A stretch of DNA of 64,000 nucleotides from Amphibalanus amphitrite (GCF_019059575.1 NW_024882778.1:62001-126000); one strand, 5' to 3'; positions 10,267 to 23,799 are shown, counted from the first letter of the stretch. The notes: generated from the sequence alone by a model not told the origin. Made by a program: numbers and translations.

Positions 10267-13031
10267 TTAAAGGGACCCTCCCACCTTCAAAAAAGTTAAT
10301 GAATTGGCATAAAAGTGATGTAGCGTGAATCAAAAAGAGCGAAAATGAACATCTACCAAATTTTACCGGAAAATATTCAACCGTTTTCGAGATATAAGAC
10401 TTTTATTTTTGTTTACTTTTTGGGAACTCCGCTGTTTCTATGACGTCACATAAAGGTTTTCTTTACATCGGCATTTGGAAGCAATAATTTGGTATCAAAG
10501 TGCGACAAATATTGCGCGAATGATGCGTTTATCTTATCAAGGTCAATATATGATGGCCAACAAAGGATTCCAGGACAATTCTTCTTATGGCATTTTTTCG
10601 TATCGCAATTCTTCGTCTGCAAATCTTCGTCAGGGCATTTATTCGTATCGCATTACTTTGTCTCGCATCAGGGTATATGAAAATCGGCTCGCATTTCTTC
10701 TTCAACGCAAATATATGCAAGAGTAAGCATTGATGGACAAATAAATGCACCGACGAAGATTTGTAGACGAAGAAATGCGGACGAAGAAATGTCATGCGAG
10801 GATTCGTTCGGGTACCATGACATTTATGTGATTTCAAAGTCAAGGTTCACAGCTGATCTGCTAAATCAAGCCAAGAATCCAAACTATCAAAAAACTATAA
10901 ATATTTGTTTGTCTGTCACAGAGGTCTCAAGCAATATAAGGTTGACATATGTTGAAGCAAAAATCTACTGCCACAACTCACATCTCCTGCCTTAGTTTAT
11001 CATTGTTGTTTTAACTTGCTTTCAAGAGAAACAGAAGCCAGTATCTGATATCACTTCAGATGAGTGTTTCAAGATCTGAGTTCAAATGGAATTAAAAGCA
11101 AGATCAAGATGAAACAGGGATTATTGCTGTTAAAGTAGTTTGGCCATGATACAACAGGCACATAAATCATTAGCCAAATCAAATACTGGTTGGTTTGTCA
11201 AGATGTTTGTTGTCTGTCGAGCTGCTATGAACACTGAACGCTCTCACTCTTACTTCAAAGAGAGTAGTTTAAGTTGAATGGTAGTGAGCTGTAATTAGAC
11301 AAAGCAGCTATTCAGTGCTCACATCAAGCCAGGCTAGGAAATGGCATCAACTGTGGTGGGAGGAAGCAGGTTCGGCAGGCCTATGTTGTAAACTTCTGTT
11401 GTGTCTTGTGTTTGATCAACTGATGTTTTCTGCTCTGTTTTGTGCAGTGATAGTAGCAGGTAACTGCATGCTTGTCAAATTATGTGAATAAACGAATTCA
11501 TAACATTGCATTTTTCTCTCCATGCAAGGAACAAGTAAGATGTTGTAGAAAATGTAATAGAGGGCTGCATTGCTGATTTCATGCACTTTATCAGAGCTTT
11601 ATTTAGAATTGCGTTCCTGAAAGCTACACACAGGCCACAGCACTGAAATTCACAATGTCATAGCTTTTGGCAGAAAAAAAGAAAAGACTTGCCTAGGTAA
11701 AATTGGCTGAAAGTATGGCAGAGCAGGTCTTGATGCGTATGCCCATCCGTGTGCTTGCCGAAGCCGAACTGACTGCAACACATTAACTCTGACCCACCAT
11801 GGTGGCTGGCATATCCTGAACTTTCACCACTCTAAACAAGACAACTTTCAGCCCTCAGCATTGTATTAAAACACTGTACATGGCAGTTGACACTCAAAAT
11901 TTGTTTCAGTGCCATCCACGGACAACATCAGTCGCCATTCACCAGGCCAGTAAAAACAGAATAGATAATAGCTTCAAACCCATGTAGTCAGAGTTACTAG
12001 GTCTGCAACTCAAAACAAAATCCAGGTGACATTCACCACGCCAGTAAAAAAACAGGTAGGTACTTAGGTAACGTAACAGCTTCAAATCTGGTAGCATGTT
12101 GGTCGGACTTAACACTACCATATGTACATGGAATAATATGATACCAAACAATAGTGCAACCATTCTGGACAACAAAAGTGTATGATAAAATTAATTTAGA
12201 ATACTTTGGCAGCATGATTTACGAGCACAGGCAGGTGTTACCTACCAGCCTTCTCAATGCTCGTAAAACCAACATTGTAGTTTTGATTTTACCTTACATG
12301 ATAACACACTTGGCTGCAATGGCACATTTAATTTAACACTGTGAAAAGACCAGTTATAACCACTTCACAAGCACAATTGCACCTCATGCCGACATCCTTT
12401 TCCAAAGACAGTCAGCAGCGTCTTTCGTCAAAACTGGAAGATCAATCCCCTTTCAACTGTTAACATCAAAAATATTTCTTCATGGTGTGATCTCCTATGG
12501 AAACCTTGCGGGAAAAGAATTAATGTCAATTGTCAGCTCTTCAAATTTCTTTGGACTTAAACTTGCAGTACCATATCCAGTTTGCTTTGATATTTTGTTT
12601 TTCATTCCATGTTGAAGTTGAACACCAAGCTCCAGATATAGCAGGCAGCTTGATCATCTTCGGCCTTGGTATAATATCAGTCCAAGTTCCAGTGGTGGGT
12701 ATCTTCTAATATTCAAATTAAAATGAAAAGCAATAGGCTTTCTCAGCGCCGACGACGGATTTCACGTTGATAAAAAAGGGAGCTCAAGGTCAGCAAAACT
12801 CGGGTTCAAGGAATGGCGGGCGTTGAAATGACTGCTGACGTCATCAACAAACCGCTAATGGTTAAGAGATAGGGACTAAGCTGGTCCCACCCTGCAAGTA
12901 AAGGGAAGAAATTTCTTGAACACCATAAAGCTGCGGGGGTTGCGACCAGGATAAATGGTGGTTTCTGAGCCTGGCCGCAAACTTAGCTATCTCAACTCAA
13001 AACTAATGTTAAGGTGGGATGGTCCCTTTAA
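10267..13031. mobile_element. TTAA element, family with AGGGACCCTCCCACC ends, long copy
   Basis: TTAA at 10267-10270 is followed by AGGGACCCTCCCACCTT. The reverse of this (AAGGTGGGATGGTCCCT) precedes TTAA at 13028-13031. The first 170 bases and last 60 match the short copy at 55242-55716 closely. TTAA duplication is the mark of piggyBac-type transposition (known for that family). No transposase frame is visible in the 2.7 kb inside, so it is non-autonomous or the two ends bracket later insertions. The interior holds a foldback (10588-10795) and a diverged direct duplication near 11930-12115 (CATTCACCA-GCCAGTAAAAA). Confidence 0.7.
10588..10795. repeat. Inverted repeat with TTCTTCGTC motifs
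   Basis: The left arm has CGCAATTCTTCGTCTGCAAA and TCTTCGTC, plus GCATTTATTCGT. The right arm, reversed, reads GCATTTCTTCGTCTACAAAT and GCATTTATTTGT. The arms are about 60-80 bases long with a loop of about 90. It lies inside the TTAA element. Confidence 0.65.
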
Positions 13032-13346
13032 AGAGAATTTGTGTGAAAAAAGAACTGCTTTAGCACTTGCAAACTGGAGCTATGATATACAAAGGTTTGC
13101 GCGTAAATTAAATGCGTGGAACCGGGATAGCGACTGTGTTGTTGCTAACTGCTACGGGACATGTAAGAGGAGAAAAATAATTGCCTATAAAACAGTGCAG
13201 GGATGCTATGTCATCAGATGCATTCCACACGATTGCACACATACAGCTAATAACTGACCAAAAAATAAAGCCTTTTCGTTAAATGAAAGCATGCCGTTAC
13301 GAAGCATATACGATATTGGATGCGCATTTATTGCGTGATAATTGAG

Positions 13347-14230
13347 TTAGCCCGCGCCCCGTTGGGCTCTGCCGAGCAACGCGCCCCGTTGGGGGGGGGG
13401 GAATTTGGCCCCCCTAAGATCTCGAGAACCACGCAACCTAGCGACAAGCGGCAAACGGTGATAGATAGCCCTATCAGGAAACTACCTTGTGACCCAATTT
13501 TATTGACCTAGGTCAAACCGATGACGTCACAGGTCAGGTCAAAGGTCAAATTTTCACCGTTTACAGGCATTTCAAGAAATGCGTTGTATAATCGAGTAAA
13601 ATGCATTTCATTGAAAATCATCGATGGGAAAATGTTCTTCAAACACATATTTTGCTATTTGAGGTCACTGATACCAGGTCAGGTCACAGAGTTCAGGTCA
13701 CTGGGGGGGGGGGGGGGTCACAGTATTGAAGTGTCGTGTGATACATGTTTTATGGTCCATTTTACATGACAAATGCGATTATGTGGGTCAAGCAGACTTT
13801 TGGGCCAGCTTAGGTCACGTTTTGGTCAAGGTCAGGTCAAGGTCAGGTCAAGGTCAGGTCAAGGTCAGGTCAAGGTCAGGTCAAGGTCAGGTCAAGGTCA
13901 GGTCAAGGTCAGGTCAAATTAGGTCAACTTTCAAAGTTGATATTTTGCATAAAATGGGTATCGATTCGATGCAGCTCGTCACGGGGAGTTCAATGGTGGT
14001 CTTTGTTTTGCCCTACGTGGTCAAGAATCGCTAAAAATTGAGTTCAAAGATTTGACGTCATCATTTTTGAACAGTTTTTTTTCGCTATAACTTGGCCAAA
14101 AAACGAGATATCGATCTGAAATTTGGTATGTATATAGAAGAGCACAGGGACTATCATATATTTCCGTTTTTTGGATTTTTTTTTTGGATTTTTTTTTAGT
14201 TTTTCTAAAAAAAAATCAATTTTAAACGGT
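13347..14230. mobile_element. piggyBac-like MITE, CGCCCCGTTGG subfamily, one end lost
   Basis: TTAG is followed by CCCGCGCCCCGTTGG, a spacer, then CGCGCCCCGTTGG again before the G-tract / AATTT loop / C-tract. This is the two-word end. The text then follows the copy at 19137 almost base for base until near 14220, where it stops matching, so the single-word end is missing. An 11-bp tandem repeat is expanded inside (13824-13916). Confidence 0.8.
13824..13916. repeat. 11-bp tandem repeat GGTCAAGGTCA, about eight units
   Basis: GGTCAAGGTCA is repeated about 8.5 times without a break. Every unit contains TCAAGGTCA, the extended half-site known to be bound by FTZ-F1/SF-1 and ERR type nuclear receptors, and overlapping AGGTCA direct repeats. 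The sister copy (19608-19646) has only about three units. Binding is inferred from sequence alone. Confidence 0.85.
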
Positions 14231-15480
14231 GAATGGATAATTACTCGGCCGATAAAATGTCCAAAAGTAGCGTGGTAGCTGCTACATTCGAATAGGGTTG
14301 CGCTGGGGTTGCAGAAGTTGTTGGGTGATATCGTATGCAGCGCCTGTGGCCCAGGCCTCATCGTGACGTCATTAAGATAAAACAGGGTCGCGGCAATCCC
14401 CGAAAAGATAGCCTTAAACTATGAACACTTGCCGGCTATCTTTATTGCCCGGTATCGTAACGGTAAATATTCCTATCGTGTAGTTTAGCTACGTTGCAAA
14501 TCAATTTCGGAGCTCAGCATTTATCGGATCTCGGCAGCATTTTTCATGATCAAGAAGTTTGGCGTAAAATTTTGCAAGTGCAAGCTATTTTCTAATAAAA
14601 AGCGATTTATCTGTTGAATTTGTCTGTTGAATATGAAAATGTGCTATGCTGAAACAAGAAACAAAAAAGCACCAATATCTGGTTGTTTCTGAGTTCTGAC
14701 CTGCATATTGGCTACAGCTCATTGCATAACATGTGACGCAATTTTAAAACGCATGCCACAATGATAATGAGTTGAGTCATAAACATGACCATGAAACAGC
14801 GAAAGCAAGACGGAGATGGAAGCATTGTGAGTATTGACAAGCAGCATTGATTACGGCAGCTGTAAAAATACCAACATTTATTTCAAGGCATTTTAATTGG
14901 GACATTCTCTTTGCCATATTATCTGCTTCATCATTTTTGAAACCCGTAGCCCTTAAAATCTGCCTTCGCCCGCCACGCCAGTGTTGACGGTGTCGTCGAC
15001 ACCGTCGTGGGGGGGGGGGCGACGTCCACGTCGACGGCGCACGAAGACTTATGTAAACACATTCCCACCAAACCGAACTGTGGCAATGCTGGCACGCCTG
15101 TCTGCATCGTCGGCTGGCTGTATTAATGTCAGAAATTGTACCGTGTAAAATGTCCGAGATTGTACGGTTGTGCCGGCCGCCCGACCGAGGCGCCACCTAC
15201 AGTCGACCACCGCGCCGACTCGCAGCCGGACTGTCAGTCACTCAGTCTTGAGCCTTGCTTGTGTCAGTCACGGACCCGTCGACGCGATCATGATGCAGTC
15301 CCAGTCCCAGTCTGATACGCTTCAGTCGCGCACAGAGAGTCACGTTTGATTCGCGCTCGCAGTCGCGCTTCAGTCGCGTTCGCAGTCACAGTCAGGCGCG
15401 GTTAGTCACGCTTGAGTCTACGCGCTCGCTGACATCCTCATCGATCGGACTTCGTGTGGAATGCAAAAGTGCCAGAACCT
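14231..15480. other. No gene recognised; CAGTC-rich patch
   Basis: 14990-15010 holds the near-palindrome ACGGTGTCGTCGACACCGTC before a G-run. 15220-15430 is a GC-rich stretch of irregular CAGTC/CAGTCGCG repeats. There is no convincing coding frame. Confidence 0.4.
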
Positions 15481-16290
15481 GAACCCTTTCGTTGACTCGC
15501 GCCCTGCTGGGGGCTGTTTGAACACGCCCCCCTGTTTTTTTTTTTTTTGGCAGGCCTTATCACACATCTTTTCTGCACATGTTGAGAACATTTTAGACCC
15601 AGGTCACCAGGTCACTCAAGGGCAGGTCACCAGATCACGTCAAATGACCACACCTTATAAAAATTTCAATATCTGCCATAGCTACACCGATTGGCCGAAC
15701 GCTTTGAAACTTTCAGCGATTGACAAGTGTAGTAGTAGTATATGTAAGTACAAAATGTATGTCTCGGAATTTGTATATCCGTGACCTAAGGACAGGCCAA
15801 TTTTGCGGCCTCTCAGTTGATAGTCAATTGGAAAAAATAAATGCGCCTATTTTTGACGCACGTCATTCTAAAACTGGAAACTGGCGACCTTGACCCCTCT
15901 TTAGTTCCCTGAGATCATCCCAGGTCACGACTGGTATCTAACGTTTTTTTGCGAATAACTTTTGATAGAGGCAGTTAGAGCTTAGAGTGATGAAAACGCC
16001 TTAGAAGTGTTCCGCTCGGCGATACGGATCGTCTGACATAACATGATGTTGCAACATGACCTTTTCGGTCAGGTCATGATCCTGACCTGAGATCAAATTT
16101 TCAAGTTGACCTTTCAAGGTCAAATTATCGTTCATTCGATTGGCCTTGACGAGAAGAACATGATGCCGGTAAAAGTAAGCTCGTGCAAGGGTTGAGTCAA
16201 AAGTTATTGCAGAAAAACTGTTTCCGCAAAAATCGTCTATTTTGGCAGCTTTTGCACCCCTGCCTTACAGACAAAACCATTGATCTTAGG
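15481..16290. mobile_element. Diverged AGGTCA-rich TTAA MITE fragment
   Basis: CGCGCCCTGCTGGGGG, the loop CTGTTTGAACACG and a C-tract form a single-word end. The following text (CTCGGAATTTGTATATCCG, GTGACCTAAGG) matches the interior of the copies at 44117 and 54156. The TTAA flank and the second end were not found. AGGTCA and TGACCT sites are frequent. Confidence 0.6.
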
Positions 16291-16559
16291 TCAACTCTGA
16301 GATTGAGAGAATTACTCAGAAAGAGCATTAAGAGGGCTATCAAATGCGCTTCTCAGCGGCGCCGTAGCGCCGCGTGCAGCTTGGCGCGGCCACATGCGCG
16401 TTCCGCTGTGGACCAAAGTATTGTTGTAAGTACCAGCGATGACTACATACAATTTCATCGTGGTGAAACGTGTCACTGAGGGCTCATCAAAAAATAAAAA
16501 TGTCGGGTGTCGAGTGGAGTGGAGTGAAAAGGACATAAGAAAAGACAGGAGAGAGATAG

Positions 16560-17664
<1,105 letters not shown>

Positions 17665-18300
17665 TTAACCCGGCAGTTGCTGGGGTATTTCGCCAACCGC
17701 CGTTTGCAGGGGGGGGGGGGGTGCGTTAAACGCCCCCAGCCTCGAGAACCAATAGGCGCATGGCGAAACGCACGAGGCGGCAAACGAAAAAAAGCGATGA
17801 GACGCTTCAGATGAGTACTTAAAGGTTGAATTTCGAGGTCACAGGTCGGGTGAAGGTCAGGTCAAACACCTGAAATAAGGCTTTCAGTAGCATGGACTTC
17901 AGATGTTGAACGTTCATTGTGACATGTATGATTAGATAAGTGAAACTTTTCAATATAAAGGTACTGTATTACAGAAAGCCTTCGCAAAACCAGGTTTTGC
18001 GAAGGCTTTCAATAATACAGTACTTTTATATTTAAAAAGTTTCACTTATCTAATATCTAGTCATAAATGGTCTTCAGAACCTCGTAATGGGTGCCTCTCG
18101 TGATACACTCTGTCAAAACTGCTCACAATCCTTCATAAAAGGCCTAAAGAGTGTCAGATCTATGTATGGGTCAGTCAAACATAAGCCAGGGTCAAGGTCA
18201 GGTCAATCAGGTAGGCACATATCCCCGAAAATCAAAACTGGTATTCGCAGTCTATGACACATGTTTTATGGGTAATTTGGGGCGTAGAACATGATAGTGG
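17665..18300. mobile_element. piggyBac-like MITE, GGCAGTTGCTGG subfamily, one end
   Basis: TTAA at 17665-17668 is followed by CCCGGCAGTTGCTGGGG, a spacer, CCGCCGTTTGCAGG, then a G-tract, the loop TGCGTTAAACG and a C-tract. This is a two-word end. AGGTCA repeats follow. The text fades near 18300 and no partner end is visible. A palindromic element sits inside at 17931-18054. Confidence 0.65.
17931..18054. mobile_element. 124-bp near-perfect palindrome (foldback insertion)
   Basis: ATTAGATAAGTGAAACTTTT and, reversed, AAAAGTTTCACTTATCTAAT border arms of about 60 bases that meet at GCAAAACC/AGGTTTTGC. Only a few mismatches break the symmetry. It interrupts the MITE at 17665 and is probably a tiny foldback transposon. 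Confidence 0.8.
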
Positions 18301-18466
18301 CATTCTTTTTATTATACGAGAGGCTCGAGGGAACAACAAAGATCCCTCCGTTTCGTTGTAAGATCGGATTATCACCAATTCGCCACGGCGCGGCATTTCG
18401 TGATCATTTTCAAGGGTTCATGAAGGATAGGTAACTGTGTTGTCTTTCTGTCTTGAACGTCCCTAG

Positions 18467-19014
18467 TAGAGGTGGCAAAATGTGGACCCGAGGGGCGAGG
18501 ACCCGGTTCCTGAAAATTTTCTGACGGGCCCAACCGGGTCTTACCATAAACCATACCTACATCTTGTACACTACGCTTGATTGCAAAATATGAAGTGAAT
18601 GGAAAGAAAACATTTTCTTATGTATGTTCCTTTCCACACTGTAGCTCATAAGTATTCCCAGAGGGAAAAAGGCTGTTTTACATGATGCAACTAATGATTT
18701 CTACAAATGCTTTGTATTAATGATAATAAATCGTTTAGCGGACTGACTCTGGGTGTAAAGAAGCTATTTTTCCCTGTACTTCGACCTTTATTGACAGGTC
18801 TTCAAAGGGGCAATGCGATTCAAAAAACAATGATCTGATCTGATCTGAAACAATGAATGATCACAACCAGATGCTTTGTATTAATTGAATTTTGGGGAAC
18901 GGGTCCAACTGATTCCGATTCCAACAATTATACCGGGTCTGACTGGTTCCAGAAATGTCCAGCCGGGTCTGGTTCGAGTCTGGTTCCCAAAATTTTCACC
19001 TTTTGCCACCTCTA
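18467..19014. mobile_element. hAT-type MITE with 8-bp target duplication
   Basis: The ends are TAGAGGTGGCAAAA and its reverse (TTTTGCCACCTCTA). Both are flanked by the perfect 8-base duplication GTCCCTAG (18459-18466 and 19015-19022). An 8-base duplication and this type of terminal sequence are known marks of hAT elements. The 548-bp interior has no transposase and contains many GGGTC(T/C)GG and GGTTCC words. It is non-autonomous. Confidence 0.9.
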
Positions 19015-19136
19015 GTCCCTAGTCCTGTCTGCTGGTGTGAAACTTTAAAAGCCCTCAGTACATCGCAGAAATCTCAAAATTGAAATGCAGGAATGCTGAA
19101 CAGTTTGAATAACCTTATCCAAATTAAACTCGAGTG

Positions 19137-20317
19137 TTAGCCCGCGCCCCGTTGGGCTCTGCCGAGCAACGCGCCCGGTTGGGGGGGGGGCCATTTTGGC
19201 CCCCCCCCTAAGATCTCGAGAACCACGCAACATAGCGACAAGCGGTAAACGGCGTTGGATAGCCCCAACGGGGAACTACCTTGTGACCCAATTTTATTGA
19301 CCTAGGTCAAACCGATGACGTCACAGGTCAGGTCAAAGGTCCAATTTTCACCGTTTACAGGCACTTCAAGAAATGCGTTATAAAATCGAGTAAAATGCAT
19401 TTCATTGAAAATCATCGATGGGGAAATGTTCTTCAAACACATATTTTGCTATTTGAGGTCACTGATACCAGGTCAGGTCACAGAGGTCAGGTCACGGGGG
19501 GTCACAATATGAAAGTGTCGTGTGATACATGTTTTATGGTCCATTTTACATGACAAATGCGATTATATGGGTCAGGCAGCCTTTGGGGCCAGCTTAGATC
19601 ACGTTTTGGTCAAGGTCAGGTCAAGGTCAGGTCAAGGTCAGGTCAAATTAGGTCAAATTTCAAAGTTAATATTTTTGCATAAAATGGGTATCGAATCGAT
19701 GCAGCTCGTCACGGGGAGTTCAATGGTGGTCTTTGTTTTGCCGTACGTGGTCTAGAATTGCTAAAAATTGAGTTCAAAAATTTGACGTCATCATTTTTGA
19801 ACAGTTTTTTCGCTATAACTTGGCCAAAAAACGAGATATCGATCTGAAATTTGGTATGTATATAGAAGAGCGCTGGGACTATCACATATATTCCGGTTTT
19901 TTCGAAATTCGGAAAATTTTGGATTTTTTCAAAGTTTTTCTAAAAAAATCAATTTTTTGAATTTTTTTTGGTCAAAAACCAAAAATTTTGAAAATCCGAG
20001 ATAGCAGTTTTGTAGCGCCGCTTTTTGTCTACTAGACCATATAAAGAACTTTGAAATTGCTTGATAACTGTAGATTTGGTGAGCGTTTCAAGATTGCATG
20101 TTTTTTGCTCATTTTTGCTCGAACATGACCTCAGTTTGACCTCAATAACTCCTGACCTAAGGTGACCTAAGACTTGAAATTTGGTGTGAAGGTGTCAAAT
20201 TGATGCCCGGGAAGGTACTGAAAATTTGGCGGCGCTGCGCGCCGCCGTTTTCTTGCTATTCAGGAAAAACCACAGGGGGGGGCCAAAATGGCCCCCCCCC
20301 AACGGGGCGAGGGTTAG
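19137..20317. mobile_element. piggyBac-like MITE, CGCCCCGTTGG subfamily, complete
   Basis: TTAG at both ends (19137-19140 and 20314-20317) takes the place of TTAA. The left end is the two-word type: CCCGCGCCCCGTTGG, spacer, CGCGCCCGGTTGG, G-tract, CCATTTTGG, C-tract. The right end, reversed, is single-word: CCCTCGCCCCGTTGG, G-tract, CCATTTTGG, C-tract. The interior has about three GGTCAAGGTCA units and TGACGTCA. There is no coding frame. It is nearly identical to the copy at 13347 over their shared part, so it is probably young. Confidence 0.88.
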
Positions 20318-20718
20318 TATTGTGTTTCCCGGCTTGACCGATAAAGGCACGCCAAGCTCCGTCTCTTCTGCAATCGCCGTTATTGCATTTCTTTGCAGCC
20401 TCGAATGCAGTGATGCAATATCGGATGCGTGTGATAAGCACGGCTTCGATCAACAGATGACGCGTATAACTTTGAAATTTGTTTTAAACTTCATCAAACT
20501 TTTAAGAATAAGATTGCAATTTCGGATGAAGAAGGTAATGTGTGATTACTAATATAGACGGAATGGAACGGTTTGCAAGAGAGCGCTGTAACGCTTGATT
20601 TGTCGTAGGGAAGAAAGTGGATGTTGGGGTTAAGTGAGCTTTGCGAGGCATTATTGTGGGGGTTGATCTTCATTCAGCACCGGACAAATCATTCCAAGCC
20701 CAGAGACCTTACACGAGA
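20318..20718. other. Short spacer between two MITEs
   Basis: No gene or repeat recognised in these 400 bases. Confidence 0.4.
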
Positions 20719-21621
20719 TTAACCCTCGCATGTGTAGGGGGGGGGGGGGGTCGGATGGACCCCCCCATGGTTTTTCGCGAATAACTCGCGTAAAAAGCGG
20801 CCGATCGCGACGAAACTTTCAGTACCCTCGCATTGATCAATTTTACACCTACCCTGAAAATTTCATGACCCTGACTTAAATGACCTTTGACCTGTGACCT
20901 CTTTTCCGAGACCATGTTTGGCCGGAATCGCGATTTGGCGTACGTCGGCTCGCATTAGCCGCGCGTTTGCAAGCTTTTCGTGGTTTCAAACGTTCAAACA
21001 TGTGATGTGATGTTGCTCCCATGCATTAGGGTGGGTGTCAAGGTCACCTGAAGGTCAGGTCAGGTCATTGACCTTTGGTGACCTCGGGTGACCTCGGTTA
21101 ACTTTTTCGAGTTTTACATGTTTCTAGGCTAGTTTTTGGAGCTGAATTCGAATTTAGCAACCATTTGAACATTTACGAAGTAGTTTTGGTGCCTTCGTAA
21201 CATGTTACGAAGCTGTCAGAGGCGGTTGACACGTACTACGAATACCCGTCACGACGCCTACTGGTTGACCTGACCTGACCTGACCCGACCTGGTCTAAAT
21301 TCTTAAAGACATCATCTGTGATCAAAACTAACACGATATTCGTGATCAGCACCCCGAAAAACCCCTTAGCAGCCACACTTTACGACTTTCTAATAGGTCC
21401 CGATTTTCCCGACTTTGGGTCATTGACCTGACCTGGAAGGTTAACCAATGACCTAGGACCGTAAAATTGGGTATCATCGGCTTCCTCTCGTCACGGGCAA
21501 CACGCTCGTTTTTTCCGCGAAGCTCTAGCTCGATCAGGGGCCAAACGGCAAGGGGGGGGGGTCCAACCGACCCCCCCTACACATTAGAAGCTGGAAAACG
21601 CCGCACACATGCGAGGGTTAA
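20719..21621. mobile_element. piggyBac-like MITE, CGCATGTGTAGG subfamily, complete
   Basis: TTAA lies at both ends (20719-20722 and 21618-21621). The left end is CCCTCGCATGTGTA, G-tract, TCGGATGGA, C-tract. The right end, reversed, is CCCTCGCATGTGTGCGGCG, spacer, ATGTGTA, G-tract, TCGGTTGGA, C-tract. The first 13 bases of the ends are identical. The interior carries many AGGTCA/TGACCT sites, including a TGACCTGACCTGACC run. It has no coding capacity. The copy at 62441 is nearly identical. Confidence 0.92.
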
Positions 21622-22699
21622 GAAGGAGCTTCAATGTTTCGGTGTCAGGCTACAAGTGTGAATACTGAATACTGAATTATGCCCAGATAATTGACGGTGT
21701 AGGAGTGTAAACTACATGCCCTTGCTCTCAGTCTGCCTATAATTGTTCCCCTGACCCTCCTATCGGCTGCTTCCCATGCTCCCAATAGTTGGACTACTAC
21801 GGCAGCCTGCCCGAAGATATACACATGTGACATAAAGTACATAGGTGAAAACGTTTAATCCCATTTCCCCGAAGTCGATCAGAAAGGCTAAAGAGTTTGT
21901 TACGCTATATAGTTACGGTACACCAATCCTTGATCATCTTGTTTTGACTGAGATGTTACCGTCAGAACTTATTCAAACACCAGACTTTCCAAGAAAATGG
22001 TAAGAAGAGTATGCATCGGTATTCGGTTTCGCGTAGCTTGTGAAATTATAGACATTGCTGTCCGTCTTTGGCCTCAGTCCATTCAAACATTCGAGCGAAT
22101 TTTTTTCAGTTGTATTATCCCAGCATTCTATATATATTCTATATATGGCACAAGGATAAACAAATCTCACACCAACAACAGTTAGTAACCTAGTTGTAGG
22201 TATCACATGACACTCTTGATTGACTGCCTGCCGACTTGTGCTCCTGAACTCTGAAGGTGCCAAGCGGTCCAGTCGCCCAGCCGAGAACTATGCCGCTTTA
22301 CTGTCACCTCTACGCGAGCTCCCATACTACTAGTTCTCCCGATGGCTGGTAGGTGGCAGCCTAGTTCGTGCGCGGCGCCGCATCATCACGGACTCCTCGG
22401 ATCTGATGGAAGCAATGAATGGTGACTGGGATGGGAGACCAGTGATCTGTGGATAAGATATAGCAGTAAAGGAACTTTCAGAATAGGGACGAAGGTTCGG
22501 GGAGCCAGGAGAGATATCAATAGCAACTCTCGCCAGAGCTGCCCGAATTAGGCGAACAAATTATCTGAGGGCTTAAACGGCTTAACGCGCTCTGAATACC
22601 GCAATACATCAGGTGTACTATCAATCAAACTCTCGGTAGAACACACCTGTCCGTGCTTCTATCCTCAGGATACTGAAATCCTTCTCCTCCACGCCACAA
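21622..22699. other. No gene recognised
   Basis: Mixed-composition unique-looking DNA. A short patch near 22420-22440 (GATGGGAGACC) resembles a 5S rRNA phrase, but the rest of that gene is absent. Confidence 0.4.
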
Positions 22700-22967
22700 C
22701 CCCCTTCCGGGCTGGGCAGGCAACTTTATCTCATGCGGGCTGCTCCCTTGGAGCGGCACCGTTGCTCCTGAGGGAGCGCACCCCGTAGCCGGGTGCAGTG
22801 AGTGCCTTGGGGCTGGGTGGCCTGTCCTTTGGACGGGCTCAGCCCCGGCGACTCACTAGGGTGCCTGCCCAGACCAATGTCTCCCCCTAATTCCTATCAT
22901 CCTTCCGGCTCTGCAATGGTCTTGTCGACCGAAAGGGCCTAACCCAACAAAACAAACAAACAAATCG
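22700..22967 (+). mobile_element. Possible retroposon 3' end with (AAAC)n tail
   Basis: A GC-rich, hairpin-forming stretch (GCTGGGCAGGCA near 22709 pairs with TGCCTGCCCAG near 22861; GGGCTGGG pairs with CAGCCC) is followed by a non-coding stretch and a tail of AAAACAAACAAACAAAT at 22951-22967. The layout fits the 3' end of a LINE or SINE. The family was not identified. Confidence 0.4.
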
Positions 22968-23799
22968 GTAGAACATACTTTGGTCACCAAGCTGAGGTAT
23001 GCAGCCTGACCTCAGGGAAAACAATTGCCATAGGTTGTCAGTGGTTAGTGTGATCCGTGCACGCGTATAGCGTCTTTCAAACAAGACATTCTCGCCGGCA
23101 TAAATTTCGCCGGGTCCTACGGGATAAATAATGATTGTGACTGTGAGACGTTAAAATACCACAGCTGGTCTTGCCGCATCGCCTGCGCCGGAAAAAATGC
23201 CCTAACTGCTGGAAAAAACTTCCCTCTATCTGTCAGATTCAACCAGCAGGCCCTATTTTGTTCATGTCTCGTGGCTCCATCAGAATCAGGTGCATAATGA
23301 AATGTTCTGACGCGCCTCGTATGCGTTTGAGGTATGCCGTTTATGGAATTTAGGGTATCTAGCGCTCTCTTTGGTGTCTTCCAATGTCAACAGCGCCTCA
23401 AAGCTCTGCGACCCCTTTCCTTCCATTAGTTATGGATTATGGTATCACGGCTTTACGAAAATTTGAATGTAACTAAATTGCAAGCAAATCCAACAGCATA
23501 CCTTTATTCCACATATCTGCAATTTAATTTTCTAAATACCTATGGCGGTATTCATATAGAGTACTGCATAAGGTCGTAAGGATTTAATCACTGCATAGAC
23601 TGTGCTGAGGTCACTTTGTTCGATTTTTGAGAGAGCATGAAGATGTTGCTAATTGCTATAGACTTCATTAAACCTGAGTCCAAGGTTCAGCCTGCAGGAA
23701 ATTTCCCAGCAATGAACTTTCTGTCAGCGTGTCACTCAGCATCTGTTAGGGTGCAGAGAGTCGGTGCAGGCGAACATTCGTAAGGTCGCGCCTAAATGG

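Noticed and set aside
13800-13930. CRISPR array
   Set aside because: The 11-bp units have no spacers and the sequence is eukaryotic; it is a simple tandem repeat inside a transposon.
22418-22445. 5S rRNA-like phrase GATGGGAGACC
   Set aside because: Only this short phrase matches; the rest of a 5S gene is missing.
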